Source: Micrococcaceae bacterium Sec5.1
Lineage (GTDB): Bacteria; Actinomycetota; Actinomycetes; Actinomycetales; Micrococcaceae
Reading direction: 5' to 3'
Assembly: GCA_039636795.1 (NCBI GenBank)
Contig: CP143430.1
Location: 3,224,001 to 3,288,000 of the forward strand
Length of the DNA stretch: 64,000 bases
In this document: positions 29,558-39,123 of the stretch, piece by piece
Layout: every line of letters starts with the position of its first letter
Numbering within the stretch: the first letter of the stretch is position 1
Translations under genes and position numbers: made by a program
The notes under the pieces: model-generated
What the model saw: only the letters and a program-made list of their open reading frames with translations
What the model was told of the DNA's origin: nothing
The model's database searches: none

Positions 29558-29983
29558 ATGAGCGAAAGCAACCCCCTGGACCATGTACTCGGATTTATCA
29601 GGACGGTTGAGTCCGGCGGCGGCGCCACTGAGATCAGCCCGTACCTGGCCCACGACTTCACCCTCACGGAGTGGCCGCATGCACTATCCAAGACCGGGTC
29701 CACCAGGACTCTTCAGGAGACTCTCACCGGCGCGGATCACAGTAAGAACATCGTGGCGAACCAGAGCTTTGAGGTGGTCCGGACCACCTGCGAAGGCAAC
29801 CGGGTAGTCCTGGAGATGAACTGGTCAGCCACATTGCTGCTGGACCTCCCGCACTGGGACGCTGGCGAAACCATACGTGCGCGGAGCACCGCTGTCTTTG
29901 AACTACGGGATGGATTGATCGTCAGCCAGGACACTTACGACTGCTACTACACCCTCCCTGAACAGACAGCCGCGGGCTCCTGA
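29558..29983 (+). CDS. SnoaL/NTF2-like protein
   Basis: The 141-residue protein has the cone-like NTF2 fold pattern: an N-terminal helix (DHVLGFIRTVESGG), EISPYLAHDFTLTEWP, then strands VVRTTCEGNRVVLEMNWSATL and a final ARSTAVFELRDGLIVSQDTYDCYY. SnoaL-like proteins include small-molecule isomerases and polyketide cyclases as well as many unknowns. It is divergent from the deformylase gene and converges with the polyketide operon. Function is unknown. Confidence 0.82.
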   Translation: MSESNPLDHVLGFIRTVESGGGATEISPYLAHDFTLTEWPHALSKTGSTRTLQETLTGADHSKNIVANQSFEVVRTTCEGNRVVLEMNWSATLLLDLPHWDAGETIRARSTAVFELRDGLIVSQDTYDCYYTLPEQTAAGS

Positions 29984-30009
29984 ACGAGCGCTGAGTGAAC
30001 ACCCACGAG

Positions 30010-31140
30010 CTAGCGCATGGTGAAGCGCCGCTCCACCAGCGCTGAGACAGCGGGCAATTCCAAGGCGTGGGCAAAAAACGAGTTCCTGGCCGCCATGATC
30101 GCCGGAGGGAGAGGCCTTCCAAGTGCCATGTTCAACCCCGCCTGCAAGGAGGCGCGAGCCGCTGCCCGGCGTCGGTCCTTCTCGAACAGCTGAAGCTGGC
30201 GGCCGACGCCCTGCCCCCTGAGGGAGGCACCAATGAGAGGTGCCAAGGCAGCAGCGTCAAGCCATCCAAGATTCATTCCCTGGCCGCCAATGGGGCTGAT
30301 CTCATGGGCGGCGTCGCCCAACAACACGGTTCTGCCATGGATCATGCGCCCCGCAAGCCTGGATTGGACATCAAATGCACTCAGCATGGTGTTGCTGTGC
30401 GCATCCACCACGGCCCCGGTCCGGGCGTGGACCATGGCAGCCAGGTTGGCCGCCGTCGCGCCTTTGGCCGGGGTTCCCAGCCGTACCACCCATCGCCGAA
30501 CCTCTCCAGGCAAAGGGAAAGACTCGACGATGCCCTCCGGCTCCAGATACAGGACCGCGTTGTCTCCGTGGCCTGTCCCATCGGTGAAGTCGCCCATCAG
30601 ATAACTATCCGGATAGTTACGGGCCGGGAGGTCGGGGAGAAGACGTTCTCGTATCAGCGAGTGGGCTCCGTCAGCTGCCACCAAAAGACGGCTGGTGAAG
30701 GTGCCTTCCCCGGAAGCTGAGGCCGCTCGGACGCTGACAGTGCCGCCGTCGTCGGCAAAATCGCGAACGTCCGCGCCGCGGACGATCGCGTCCGGGTCCA
30801 ACGCAAGGACTGCTTGCTCCAGTGCCTGCTCCGTCACTGGTTGCGGGACCGCGAGGATGAAGGGAAAGTGCGGGTCCCCTGAAAAAGGCAACTCGGCGAT
30901 TTTCCTGCCTTTGCTGTAGGCAATGCCCCGCTCGATCCGCACGCCGGATGCCAACAACGGCTCGGAAAGACCGGCCCTTTCCAGTTCGCCAAGCGCCGGC
31001 GGGTGAATCCCTATCGCCCTTGAACGGTGGCTCCTGTTCAGTCGGCGTTCAAGGATTCGGACCTGGTGCCCTCGTTTGAGCAACAAAGTGCCCATGAACA
31101 AACCGACAGGACCGGCACCCACGATGATGACGTCAAGCAC
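30010..31140 (-). CDS. FAD-dependent monooxygenase of the type III polyketide operon
   Basis: The 376-residue flavoprotein hydroxylase is of the PHBH/UbiH group. It has a Rossmann motif VGAGPVGLFMGTLLLKRGHQVRILE at the N terminus, the DG motif LVAADGAHSLIRE, and GDAAHEISPIGGQGMNLGWLDA for FAD ribityl binding. It is the third gene of a minus-strand operon (polyketide synthase, methyltransferase, monooxygenase) with a nine-base gap to the methyltransferase. In the srsABC operon of Streptomyces griseus the equivalent enzyme hydroxylates the resorcinol ring toward a quinone; the same role is inferred here. Confidence 0.9.
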   Translation of the reverse strand: MLDVIIVGAGPVGLFMGTLLLKRGHQVRILERRLNRSHRSRAIGIHPPALGELERAGLSEPLLASGVRIERGIAYSKGRKIAELPFSGDPHFPFILAVPQPVTEQALEQAVLALDPDAIVRGADVRDFADDGGTVSVRAASASGEGTFTSRLLVAADGAHSLIRERLLPDLPARNYPDSYLMGDFTDGTGHGDNAVLYLEPEGIVESFPLPGEVRRWVVRLGTPAKGATAANLAAMVHARTGAVVDAHSNTMLSAFDVQSRLAGRMIHGRTVLLGDAAHEISPIGGQGMNLGWLDAAALAPLIGASLRGQGVGRQLQLFEKDRRRAAARASLQAGLNMALGRPLPPAIMAARNSFFAHALELPAVSALVERRFTMR

Positions 31141-31149
31141 GTCCGTCCC

Positions 31150-31869
31150 TCATGTCCAGGATCCATTGCCGGCATGCTCGTAGACGAGCAGGTTGTGCCA
31201 TGGTCCGTTTCGATCCACCCTCCATCCTCCCGGAGCCGCCGTTTGGAGCTCTGCAGAGGTGAAACTGCGTTTGATGGAGACCAAACCATCTCCGCAGATG
31301 AAGGAGCCAACGCCCAAAGGCCAAAAGCCGGCCGCGAAGAGAAGGTAGGCGATGTTGCTCCGTTTGAGATCGTTATGCAGCGCGAGCCTGCGGCTCAGTA
31401 CTTCTGAGTCCTTCAACACTCCGGCGAGTTGCTCAGCGTCGAGGTGGTGAAGCATGTGGTTCGACACGACGATATCGAAACTGCTGCCCTCGGCCACAAG
31501 CTCGGCACTGTGCGCCCGCCGGTAGGTGACGCCTTCCACCGCTGGCGCACGGGTCGCAAAATTGTACGCCCGTTCGTCAGGGTCTATGGCAGTCACCTCT
31601 AACGCAAATCCATCCTTTGCCGCCCATTTGGCCAGGCTTCGAGCGACGTCCCCACCACCGCACCCGATGTCCAGGACCGACGCCGTGCCACTCGCTGCGA
31701 GAACTGGCCGGAAGCGGTCACGGTACGTCCGGTGCCATCCGGAAAGGAGGCGGTTAACCACCGGGAAGCGGGCGTAGCTGCGATCCAGGCGCTGGAGGTC
31801 ACAATCAGGCCGGTCCATGTCCTCGATGGCCTGCAAGTCCCTGTCCTTCAGGAATCCCCACGGGCTCAC
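31150..31869 (-). CDS. Class I SAM-dependent methyltransferase of the polyketide operon
   Basis: The 239-residue protein has SAM motif I SVLDIGCGGGDVARSLA, followed by VTAIDPDERAYNFA and FDIVVSNHMLHHL. It probably methylates a phenolic hydroxyl of the resorcinol made by the upstream synthase (srsB-like role, inferred from context). ATG 31869 overlaps the stop of the polyketide synthase gene by 4 bases, so the two are translationally coupled. Confidence 0.87.
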   Translation of the reverse strand: MSPWGFLKDRDLQAIEDMDRPDCDLQRLDRSYARFPVVNRLLSGWHRTYRDRFRPVLAASGTASVLDIGCGGGDVARSLAKWAAKDGFALEVTAIDPDERAYNFATRAPAVEGVTYRRAHSAELVAEGSSFDIVVSNHMLHHLDAEQLAGVLKDSEVLSRRLALHNDLKRSNIAYLLFAAGFWPLGVGSFICGDGLVSIKRSFTSAELQTAAPGGWRVDRNGPWHNLLVYEHAGNGSWT

Positions 31870-33002
31870 AGGCTGGGAGAGACCAGGGTAAAGAGGCCTG
31901 TCTCCACCGTGAGGCCGGGACCGAAAGCCATGGAGCAGATCCGCTCCTCGCGTTGGTTTGCGGCCTGTCCGAGCATGTACTTCAAAACAAACAGCACAGT
32001 GGCGCTACTCATATTGCCGTATTCCCTGAGAGTCTCCCTTGCCGGGACCAGTTGCTCCGCAGTGAGTTCGAGCTTGGATTCGACCTTGTCCAGAATGCTG
32101 CGCCCACCCGGATGAATGGCCCAGTGCATTATGTCCCGATAGGGCAGTCCTGCCAGTTGAGGCTCCTTGGCGAGCAGCGGCTCCAAGGCGCCGGTGATGT
32201 GCTCCTCGATGATGTGGGGCACATACGAACCCAAGACCATTTCAAAACCCTCGTCACCGATGTTCCAGGCCATCGCTTCTTCACCTACGGGAGTGAGGAC
32301 CGTTTCGAAGTGGTCCAGCCTGATGACGGGCTCAGGCCCTTGCGGTTCCTTGGACGTCACGATGGCCGCGGCTGCACCGTCGCCGAAGATCGCCGAGCCC
32401 ATGATGGTGTCAGGGTCGTTGGAGGTGCGCACGTGCAGCGAACAAAGCTCCACACAGATAACCAGAACGACGGCGGCTGGATCAGCGAGGCAGAACTGCT
32501 TGGCTGCTTTCAGGGCTGGAAAAGCGGCGTAGCAGCCCATGAAGCCCAAGTGGTAACGCTGCACGGAGGGATTCAGTCCCAGTGCGCGGACGACCTTGTA
32601 GTCGGGACCAGGGTTGAAGAATCCAGTGCAGGAAACAGTAATGACATGAGTGATGTCATCGAGATCGATATCCGGTACGCGCGCTACTGCAGCTTTGCCG
32701 GACTCTATGAAGAGCTTGGTGGCCTCTACGGCAAAAATCTCGTTCCGGACTTTGGTGCTCGGGCTTAGCACTTGGTTGGTTGAGGGATCGAAGAATCGTG
32801 GATTTTCGGGATGCGCGTCCAGGCTCAGCTCTTCCACCGCCGTATAGCGGGTATCTATGGCAGCGGAGTCGAAGCAGGTGGAGACCAGCCGCGACCCAAG
32901 CCGGGTCAGGCCTGGTTGCGCTGCGAAGACGTCGCGTGCCTGCGACTGCACGAGGATGGTTGGCGGAACTGCGGTTTCAAGGGACCTCATGTATACCGGC
33001 AT
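31866..33002 (-). CDS. Type III polyketide synthase
   Basis: The 378-residue enzyme of the chalcone/stilbene synthase family has the catalytic triad Cys157 (GFMGCYAAF), His297 (WAIHPGG) and Asn330 (YGNMSSATVLFVL). It has the VSCTGFFNPGPDYKVVRALGLN substrate-channel region. Homologues in Streptomyces, Mycobacterium and Azotobacter extend long fatty acyl starters with malonyl-CoA to give alkylresorcinols or alkylpyrones. The methyltransferase and hydroxylase genes downstream point to an alkylresorcinol or alkylquinone product (inference). It is divergent from the UvrA-like gene. Confidence 0.94.
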   Translation of the reverse strand: MPVYMRSLETAVPPTILVQSQARDVFAAQPGLTRLGSRLVSTCFDSAAIDTRYTAVEELSLDAHPENPRFFDPSTNQVLSPSTKVRNEIFAVEATKLFIESGKAAVARVPDIDLDDITHVITVSCTGFFNPGPDYKVVRALGLNPSVQRYHLGFMGCYAAFPALKAAKQFCLADPAAVVLVICVELCSLHVRTSNDPDTIMGSAIFGDGAAAAIVTSKEPQGPEPVIRLDHFETVLTPVGEEAMAWNIGDEGFEMVLGSYVPHIIEEHITGALEPLLAKEPQLAGLPYRDIMHWAIHPGGRSILDKVESKLELTAEQLVPARETLREYGNMSSATVLFVLKYMLGQAANQREERICSMAFGPGLTVETGLFTLVSPSL

Positions 33003-33234
33003 GCTTCATTCTTAGTGAGTCCGCAGCTGATGACAATGGTTGGAGTGGTTCAGGATTCGCGTCCTCCCGAAGGCATGCAGCGCAGGCCGTTAGTGTGGAC
33101 AATGACCGTTGCCGCTTTCGCGACGACGAACGAGAATTTTACGTACTGACCGAGGCTGGCCGGTCCGGGCCAGGCGGGCCGACGAGCTTTTGGGCAGCGC
33201 CGACCAACAGATCGTGCCTAAAGATGGAGAAATC

Positions 33235-35628
33235 ATGAGCATTGCCACGAGCACCGACGCGCAGTCTGCTGCGTCGCACGTAGCAGACACCCACGACCTC
33301 ATTCGGGTGCAGGGTGCGCGCGAGAACAACCTCAAGGACATCAGCGTAGAGATCCCCAAACGTCGTCTCACTGTGTTCACGGGTGTCTCCGGCTCGGGCA
33401 AGAGTTCTTTGGTCTTTGCAACCATCGCCGCAGAATCCCAGCGGATGATCAATGAGACATACAGCGCTTTTGTTCAGGGCTTCATGCCTTCGTTGTCACG
33501 GCCGGATGTGGACATGCTGGAAGGCCTGACAACGGCCATCATCGTGGACCAGGAGAGGATGGGCTCGAATCCGCGCTCAACCGTGGGCACTGCGACAGAT
33601 GCCAATGCCATGCTCCGCATTCTCTACAGCCGGCTCGGGCAGCCCCACATCGGGTCGCCGAACGCGTACTCATTCAACGTGCCCACCGTTAAGGCCAGCG
33701 GGGCCATCACCGTCGACCGTGGCGAGGGCAAAACCAAGACGGAGAAGGCCAGCTTCAACCGCCTGGGCGGCATGTGCTCACGCTGTGAGGGAATGGGCTC
33801 GGTCAACGATTTCGATCTCACCGCGCTCTACGACGACAGCAAGTCCTTGAACGAGGGCGCGCTCACGATTCCCGGGTACACGATGGATGGCTGGTATGGC
33901 CGGATCTTCAGCGGATCAGGCTACTTCAATATGGACAAGCCAATTGCCAAGTTCACCAAGAAGGAGCTCCACGACCTCCTGTACCGGGAACCCACCAAAA
34001 TCAAGGTCGAAGGCATCAACCTCACCTACGAAGGTGTCATCCCCAAAATCCAGAAATCGATGCTCTCCAAGGACGTTGACGCACTTCAACCACACATCCG
34101 CGCCTTCGTGGAGCGGGCCATCACTTTCACCACCTGTCCAGAGTGTGAAGGCACCAGGTTGAGCCCGGAGGCACGTTCTTCCAAAATCAGCGGCAAAAGT
34201 ATTGCGGATGTGTGCAAGATGCAGATCAGTGACCTTGCTTTGTGGATCCGTGAAATCAATGAGCCTTCAGTGGCGCCGCTTCTCAGGGGACTACAGCACC
34301 TCCTGGACTCCTTCGCCGGGATAGGCCTCGGATATCTTTCCCTCGATCGGCCTGCCGGTACATTGTCCGGGGGAGAGGCGCAGCGAACCAAGATGATCCG
34401 GCATCTGGGCTCATCCCTGACTGACATCACGTACGTCTTCGACGAGCCAACCATAGGGTTGCACCCGCATGACATCGAGCGCATGAATCAGTTGCTGCTG
34501 CAGTTGCGGGATAAAGGCAACACTGTCCTGGTAGTCGAGCACAAGCCTGAAACGATTGCGATCGCTGACCACGTGGTGGATCTGGGTCCCGGCGCGGGCA
34601 CAGGCGGCGGCACAGTCTGTTTCGAAGGCGATCTGGACGGGCTGCGGGGGAGCGACACCATCACTGGACGCCACCTCGACGATCGCGCATCCATTAAGGA
34701 GCAGGTTCGTTCCGCCTCCGGCACTCTTGAAGTCCGTGGCGCCTCCACCAACAACCTTCAAAACGTGGATGTTGATATTCCATTGGGCGTGCTGTGTGTG
34801 CTCACCGGGGTGGCCGGATCGGGCAAGAGCTCGCTCATTCACGGGTCCGTAGCCAAACGTGACGGTGTCCTGGTGATCGACCAAGGTGCAATCCGGGGTT
34901 CCCGCCGAAGCAATCCTGCAACCTACACCGGACTCCTTGAGCCCATCCGCAAGGCATTCGCCAAGGCCAACAACGTGAAACCGGCACTTTTCAGCTCCAA
35001 TTCCGAAGGCGCTTGCCCCACCTGCAACGGCGCCGGGGTCATTTACACGGACCTGGGCGTCATGGCCACTGTGGAGTCAACGTGCGAGGAATGTGAAGGA
35101 AAGCGCTTCCAGGCATCCGTACTGGAGTACAGGCTTGGTGGCCGCAATATTGCAGACGTGCTTGCAATGTCTGTCAACGAGGCTGGGATCTTCTTCAGCG
35201 AAGGCGAAGCACGCACACCGGCCGCCCACAAGATCCTGGACCGCCTTGCCGACGTCGGGCTTGGTTACCTGACGCTTGGCCAGCCGCTCACCACACTGTC
35301 CGGCGGGGAACGCCAGCGGCTCAAGCTTGCCACGCAAATGTCAGAGAAGGGCGACATCTATATCCTGGACGAGCCAACAACAGGCCTTCACCTGGCCGAT
35401 GTCCAGAACCTGCTCGGCATGCTGGATCGTTTGGTCGAGTCAGGAAAGTCAGTCATCGTCATCGAGCATCACCAGGCCGTCATGGCACATGCGGACTGGA
35501 TTATCGACCTCGGTCCCGGCGCCGGACACGACGGCGGCAAAATTGTTTTCTCTGGCACGCCAGCTGACTTGGTGGCTGACCGCTCGACGCTGACCGGCAA
35601 GCACCTAGCGGCTTACGTCGGGGCTTGA
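33235..35628 (+). CDS. UvrA-like ABC ATPase (short UvrA paralogue, DrrC/UvrA2 type)
   Basis: The 797-residue protein with two ABC domains is clearly shorter than housekeeping UvrA (about 950). Each half has a Walker A ([26 protein letters not shown]) and a signature ([30 protein letters not shown]). The zinc-module cysteines CSRCEGMG and CPECEGTR in the first half, and CPTCNGAG and CEECEGKR in the second, are kept, while the UvrB-binding domain is reduced. Paralogues of this class give resistance to DNA-intercalating antibiotics (DrrC in Streptomyces peucetius). ATG 33235 with GATGGAG in front. The divergent neighbour is the polyketide operon, so a self-protection role is possible but unproven. 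Confidence 0.9.
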   Translation: MSIATSTDAQSAASHVADTHDLIRVQGARENNLKDISVEIPKRRLTVFTGVSGSGKSSLVFATIAAESQRMINETYSAFVQGFMPSLSRPDVDMLEGLTTAIIVDQERMGSNPRSTVGTATDANAMLRILYSRLGQPHIGSPNAYSFNVPTVKASGAITVDRGEGKTKTEKASFNRLGGMCSRCEGMGSVNDFDLTALYDDSKSLNEGALTIPGYTMDGWYGRIFSGSGYFNMDKPIAKFTKKELHDLLYREPTKIKVEGINLTYEGVIPKIQKSMLSKDVDALQPHIRAFVERAITFTTCPECEGTRLSPEARSSKISGKSIADVCKMQISDLALWIREINEPSVAPLLRGLQHLLDSFAGIGLGYLSLDRPAGTLSGGEAQRTKMIRHLGSSLTDITYVFDEPTIGLHPHDIERMNQLLLQLRDKGNTVLVVEHKPETIAIADHVVDLGPGAGTGGGTVCFEGDLDGLRGSDTITGRHLDDRASIKEQVRSASGTLEVRGASTNNLQNVDVDIPLGVLCVLTGVAGSGKSSLIHGSVAKRDGVLVIDQGAIRGSRRSNPATYTGLLEPIRKAFAKANNVKPALFSSNSEGACPTCNGAGVIYTDLGVMATVESTCEECEGKRFQASVLEYRLGGRNIADVLAMSVNEAGIFFSEGEARTPAAHKILDRLADVGLGYLTLGQPLTTLSGGERQRLKLATQMSEKGDIYILDEPTTGLHLADVQNLLGMLDRLVESGKSVIVIEHHQAVMAHADWIIDLGPGAGHDGGKIVFSGTPADLVADRSTLTGKHLAAYVGA

Positions 35629-35801
35629 TGCTCGATTGGCCTGAAAAGACGCCAATCCAGCATGCTGTGAAGCCGTCTATAGCCGCTTCTCAACTAAGCT
35701 TTTTTACGGGATTCCTTGACTATTCCCTGTGATGTGACCCACACTTACTCAAGATTTGGACTATTTACAGACCATTAAAGATCTTGAACGCAGGGGGAAG
35801 C

Positions 35802-37096
35802 ATGTCCACATTTTCGTCAGGCTTGGTCAAGGGTGACAACACCCACGCGAAGGAATCTCGCCGGAAGCACCATTTCCGGTTTGCGACCACTGTGGCGGCG
35901 GTGGCGATCCTCATGTCGGCCACGTCGTGCGCCACGCCACTTGCAACCGGCATTGAGCCAGCAGCCGAGTGCCGCCAACTTGACGCCAAACTGACGTGGC
36001 CGGATGAGGTCCGGGAACAACTACAAAAAACCATCGACGCCCACAGCAGTTGCACCGGAACATCCCGCGGAGACCAAGCTCCAGTGGCGATCTTTGACTG
36101 GGACAACACCGTGGTGAAGAACGACATCGGCTATGGCACGAACTTTTGGATGCTGCGGCACGACAAAGTCCTGCAACCGGCGAACAAGGACTGGAAAAGC
36201 ACAAACCGCTACCTTACAGATGCGGCAGCGAAGGCGCTGACAGCGGCCTGCGGCACTGACACTCCCGCAGGCCAACCTCTCAAGACCAGCAGCAACATTG
36301 ACTGCGCCGATGAAATCCTCGCCATCCTTGAGGACAAGACACGTTCCGGCGAACCGGCATTTGAGGGCTTCAATGCCCGCCACCTCATAGGCGCCTACGC
36401 CTGGGGTACGGCCTTGTCTGCCGGATATACCGAGGAGCAGCTCAGCCAGTTCGCACTCGCGATGAAGCAGGAAAACCTGTCCGCAGCACAAGGCAGCACG
36501 CAGACCGTTGGAAGCCAGCAGGTGGACGGTTACATCCGGATCTACCCACAGATCAAGGACCTCATCGGCGTCCTTCAGGCACATGGCATCGATACTTGGG
36601 TGGTGTCGGCATCGACGCCGGGCACGTCGTGGGCGTCCGCAGCGTCTACGAGGATGGCATCCAAACCTCCCACTTGAAAGGCTGCGGCGGAATACCCGAC
36701 GGCGAAGATTCCGTCATGACCTACATCGAGGGAAAACGTTGCTGGGCCAATCAGGTGATCTTCGGCGTCGAGGGTCCTTCAGCCTTTGAGCAACTGCCTG
36801 CCGAACGCCGCCAGATCCTGGCCGCCGGTGACTCCGGCACAGACGTAACCTTCGTTGGCGACGCCATCGAAGCCAGGCTGGTGGTGAATCGGAACAACGC
36901 CGAAATCATGTGCCACGCGTACGACAACGAGGACGGCAAGTGGCTGATAACCCCAATGTTCATCCAGCCCAAACCACAGCGTAGCGAGCCGTATCCATGC
37001 ACCACCAAGGCGTACACCAACCCAGACGGCAGCAAGGGGCCGGTGAAGCGCGAGGACGGCAGCCTCATCCCGGACCAGGTGGACCGTGTCCACTGA
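35802..37096 (+). pseudogene. HAD family phosphatase (exported), frameshifted
   Basis: The first part (35802-36614) encodes an N-terminal hydrophobic lipoprotein-like leader (ATTVAAVAILMSATSC), HAD motif I DWDNTVVKND and IDTWVVSAS (motif II). The frame then becomes meaningless. The remainder continues in another frame from about 36603, VGIDAGHVVGVRSVYEDG, GKRCWANQVIFG and motif IV AAGDSGTDVTFVGDA, to 37096. The segment normally between motif II Ser and VGI (roughly 14 residues by family comparison) is missing. The 12-base string GTGTCGGCATCG (36603-36614) codes VSAS in one frame and VGI in the other. This fits a deletion between short repeats. ATG 35802 follows AGGGGGAAG. Confidence 0.85.
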
Positions 37097-37133
37097 AGGT
37101 ACTTCGTGGTAGCCGCTTCTGTCGCGAAGGGTC

Positions 37134-38096
37134 CTACTTCAGGCTTCCCATGGTGACGCCGGAGCGCCAATAGCGTTGCATGGCAATCATGAGGACGATC
37201 ATGGGAATGGTGGAGACGAGGGATCCTGTGATCACAAGACCGGTCAGGTCATACTGGCTGTCAGTTCCGCGCTCAAGCCATGAATAGAGTCCGAGCATCA
37301 CAGGCCATTTATCTGCGCCCTTGAGGAAGACCAGAGGCCACATGAACGTGTTCCAGGAAGCCACAAAGTGAAGGAGAAATATTGTTGCACCTGCAGTTGT
37401 CATGAGCCTGAGACCGAGGGAGAAGAAGATCCTGTACTCACCAGCGCCGTCGATCCTCGCCGCTTCCATGAGTTCACTGGGGACTGCTCCCTCGGCGTAT
37501 ACCTTCGCCAAGTAGACGGAAAACGAGCCGAACATACCGGGGAGGATCATTGCCCAGATCGTGTCGTAGATACCCATCTGCGTGAAGAGCACAAAAGAGG
37601 GGACGATCATGAGGGTTCCCGGAATGAGGAACGAACCGATAATGAGGCCCATGGTGAACCCTCGCCCTAAATAGCGGTACTTGGCGATGGCATAACCCGC
37701 TGCCAAGGCAACCAACGTCAATCCGACTGAGCCCAGGGTGGCGTAGACCACGGTGTTCCAGAGCCATCGGGCGAAGATGCCGTCCTGATAAGTGAAAAGG
37801 TCCGAGAGGGTGTCCAGGAGACTGAATTCCCCAAACCACATGCCGTTGGTTGTGTACAGCTCTTCTTTCGACTTCGTCGATGCCACGATGAGCCACCACA
37901 GCGGGCCCGCGGAGTAGATGGCCAGGAAAGCCAGAATTCCCAGCATGACCCAGCGGGAGACTCCCACAGCCTCGTTCGCGGATCGCTGTACATTTGGATT
38001 TCGCCTCCGCTTGCGGGGGAAACGAGCAGGGTGGGGCGTGTCTGCTCCTTCAGGGACTGTCCCGCTCACCGCGGGCCGCAATGATGCCTGGGTCAT
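37134..38096 (-). CDS. Carbohydrate ABC transporter permease (MalG-type, CUT1)
   Basis: The 320-residue protein has six membrane segments and the EAA loop EAARIDGAGEYRIFFSLGLRL, which contacts the ATPase. The N terminus is a 45-residue basic extension (FPRKRRRNPNVQRSANEAV). The last gene of a minus-strand operon, it overlaps the second permease by four bases. No ATPase gene is present, so a shared MsiK-like ATPase is likely, as usual for CUT1 importers in actinobacteria. Confidence 0.93.
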   Translation of the reverse strand: MTQASLRPAVSGTVPEGADTPHPARFPRKRRRNPNVQRSANEAVGVSRWVMLGILAFLAIYSAGPLWWLIVASTKSKEELYTTNGMWFGEFSLLDTLSDLFTYQDGIFARWLWNTVVYATLGSVGLTLVALAAGYAIAKYRYLGRGFTMGLIIGSFLIPGTLMIVPSFVLFTQMGIYDTIWAMILPGMFGSFSVYLAKVYAEGAVPSELMEAARIDGAGEYRIFFSLGLRLMTTAGATIFLLHFVASWNTFMWPLVFLKGADKWPVMLGLYSWLERGTDSQYDLTGLVITGSLVSTIPMIVLMIAMQRYWRSGVTMGSLK

Positions 38097-39091
38097 GACT
38101 CGATCCTGTTCGTAAAGCGGTAAATGATGGTCGAAACGATGCCCACCACGACTCCCAGCACGATTGAGAGTGCCGTGGCGTAGTTGATGTTTCCCACTTG
38201 GAAGGCCTGGTTGTAGATCATCATGGCGGGCGTGAAGTCCTTGGTTATGGTCTCCGGAGTGACGGCTCGGAAGAGAAGTGGCTCGTTGAAGATCTGGAGC
38301 GTTCCGATGATTGCCAGCAGGCTTGTCAGAACGAGGGAGCCCCGAAGGAACGGCACCTTAATGTCCATGGCGATTCGCAGTTCCCCGGCGCCGTCGATCC
38401 GGGCGGCTTCGAAAATTTCATGGGGGATCGACTGAAGGGAGCCGTACATGATGAGCATGTTGAACCCGATGCCGCCCCAGATTGCCAGGTTCCCGATTGA
38501 TGACCATATGGTGTTGCCGGCGAAGAAGTTTACCTGCACCCCGAACACCTGGAGGAAGTCACTCAGTGGCCCAACAACAGGGCTGTAAAGAAAGATCCAG
38601 ACCATGGTGGCCACCAGCCCTGGGACCATGTAGGGGAGCAGCAGTACGATCCTGAACCTCGCCGCGACCCGCCGCCGAACGCCGTCGAGCACCAAAGCCA
38701 TGGCGAGGCTGACCAATTGTCCAAGCGGTACGACGATGATCGCGTAGATGAACACACGAAACATTCCAGCCCAGAAGGACGTGTCCGCGAGGGCTTCGGC
38801 AAAGTTGTCAAAGCCAACAAAGGTTGACGTTGCTTTGCCGAAGCCGAGCCCGGATGTCTTGGTTGCAAAAACGCTTTCCTTGAGTGCCATCGCGACAGGA
38901 ACGAGGGTAAACAAAGCAAACCCGAGGAGGAAAGGCAGGCTAAGGGACGCACCTTTCAGGTCCTGCTTTACGCGCCACCCGGATCGTGCCCGAAGGGCTG
39001 GTCCGTCCATGCCACCGCTGTTTTTCTTCCGGGTCGTGTTTCCACGAGGGGACCGGCGTCGCTTGGTTGCTGCCTGGATAGTTGCTGTCAT
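38093..39091 (-). CDS. Sugar ABC transporter permease (MalF-type, CUT1)
   Basis: The 332-residue permease has six membrane helices, the EAA motif EAARIDGAGELRIAMDIKVPFLRG and an N-terminal cytosolic basic segment (KRRRSPRGNTTRKKN). Partner of the MalG-type permease. It starts 33 bases after the binding-protein gene. Confidence 0.93.
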   Translation of the reverse strand: MTATIQAATKRRRSPRGNTTRKKNSGGMDGPALRARSGWRVKQDLKGASLSLPFLLGFALFTLVPVAMALKESVFATKTSGLGFGKATSTFVGFDNFAEALADTSFWAGMFRVFIYAIIVVPLGQLVSLAMALVLDGVRRRVAARFRIVLLLPYMVPGLVATMVWIFLYSPVVGPLSDFLQVFGVQVNFFAGNTIWSSIGNLAIWGGIGFNMLIMYGSLQSIPHEIFEAARIDGAGELRIAMDIKVPFLRGSLVLTSLLAIIGTLQIFNEPLLFRAVTPETITKDFTPAMMIYNQAFQVGNINYATALSIVLGVVVGIVSTIIYRFTNRIES

Positions 39092-39123
39092 GAAGTCCTC
39101 CTGCTCTCAATGCACCGCAGCCG

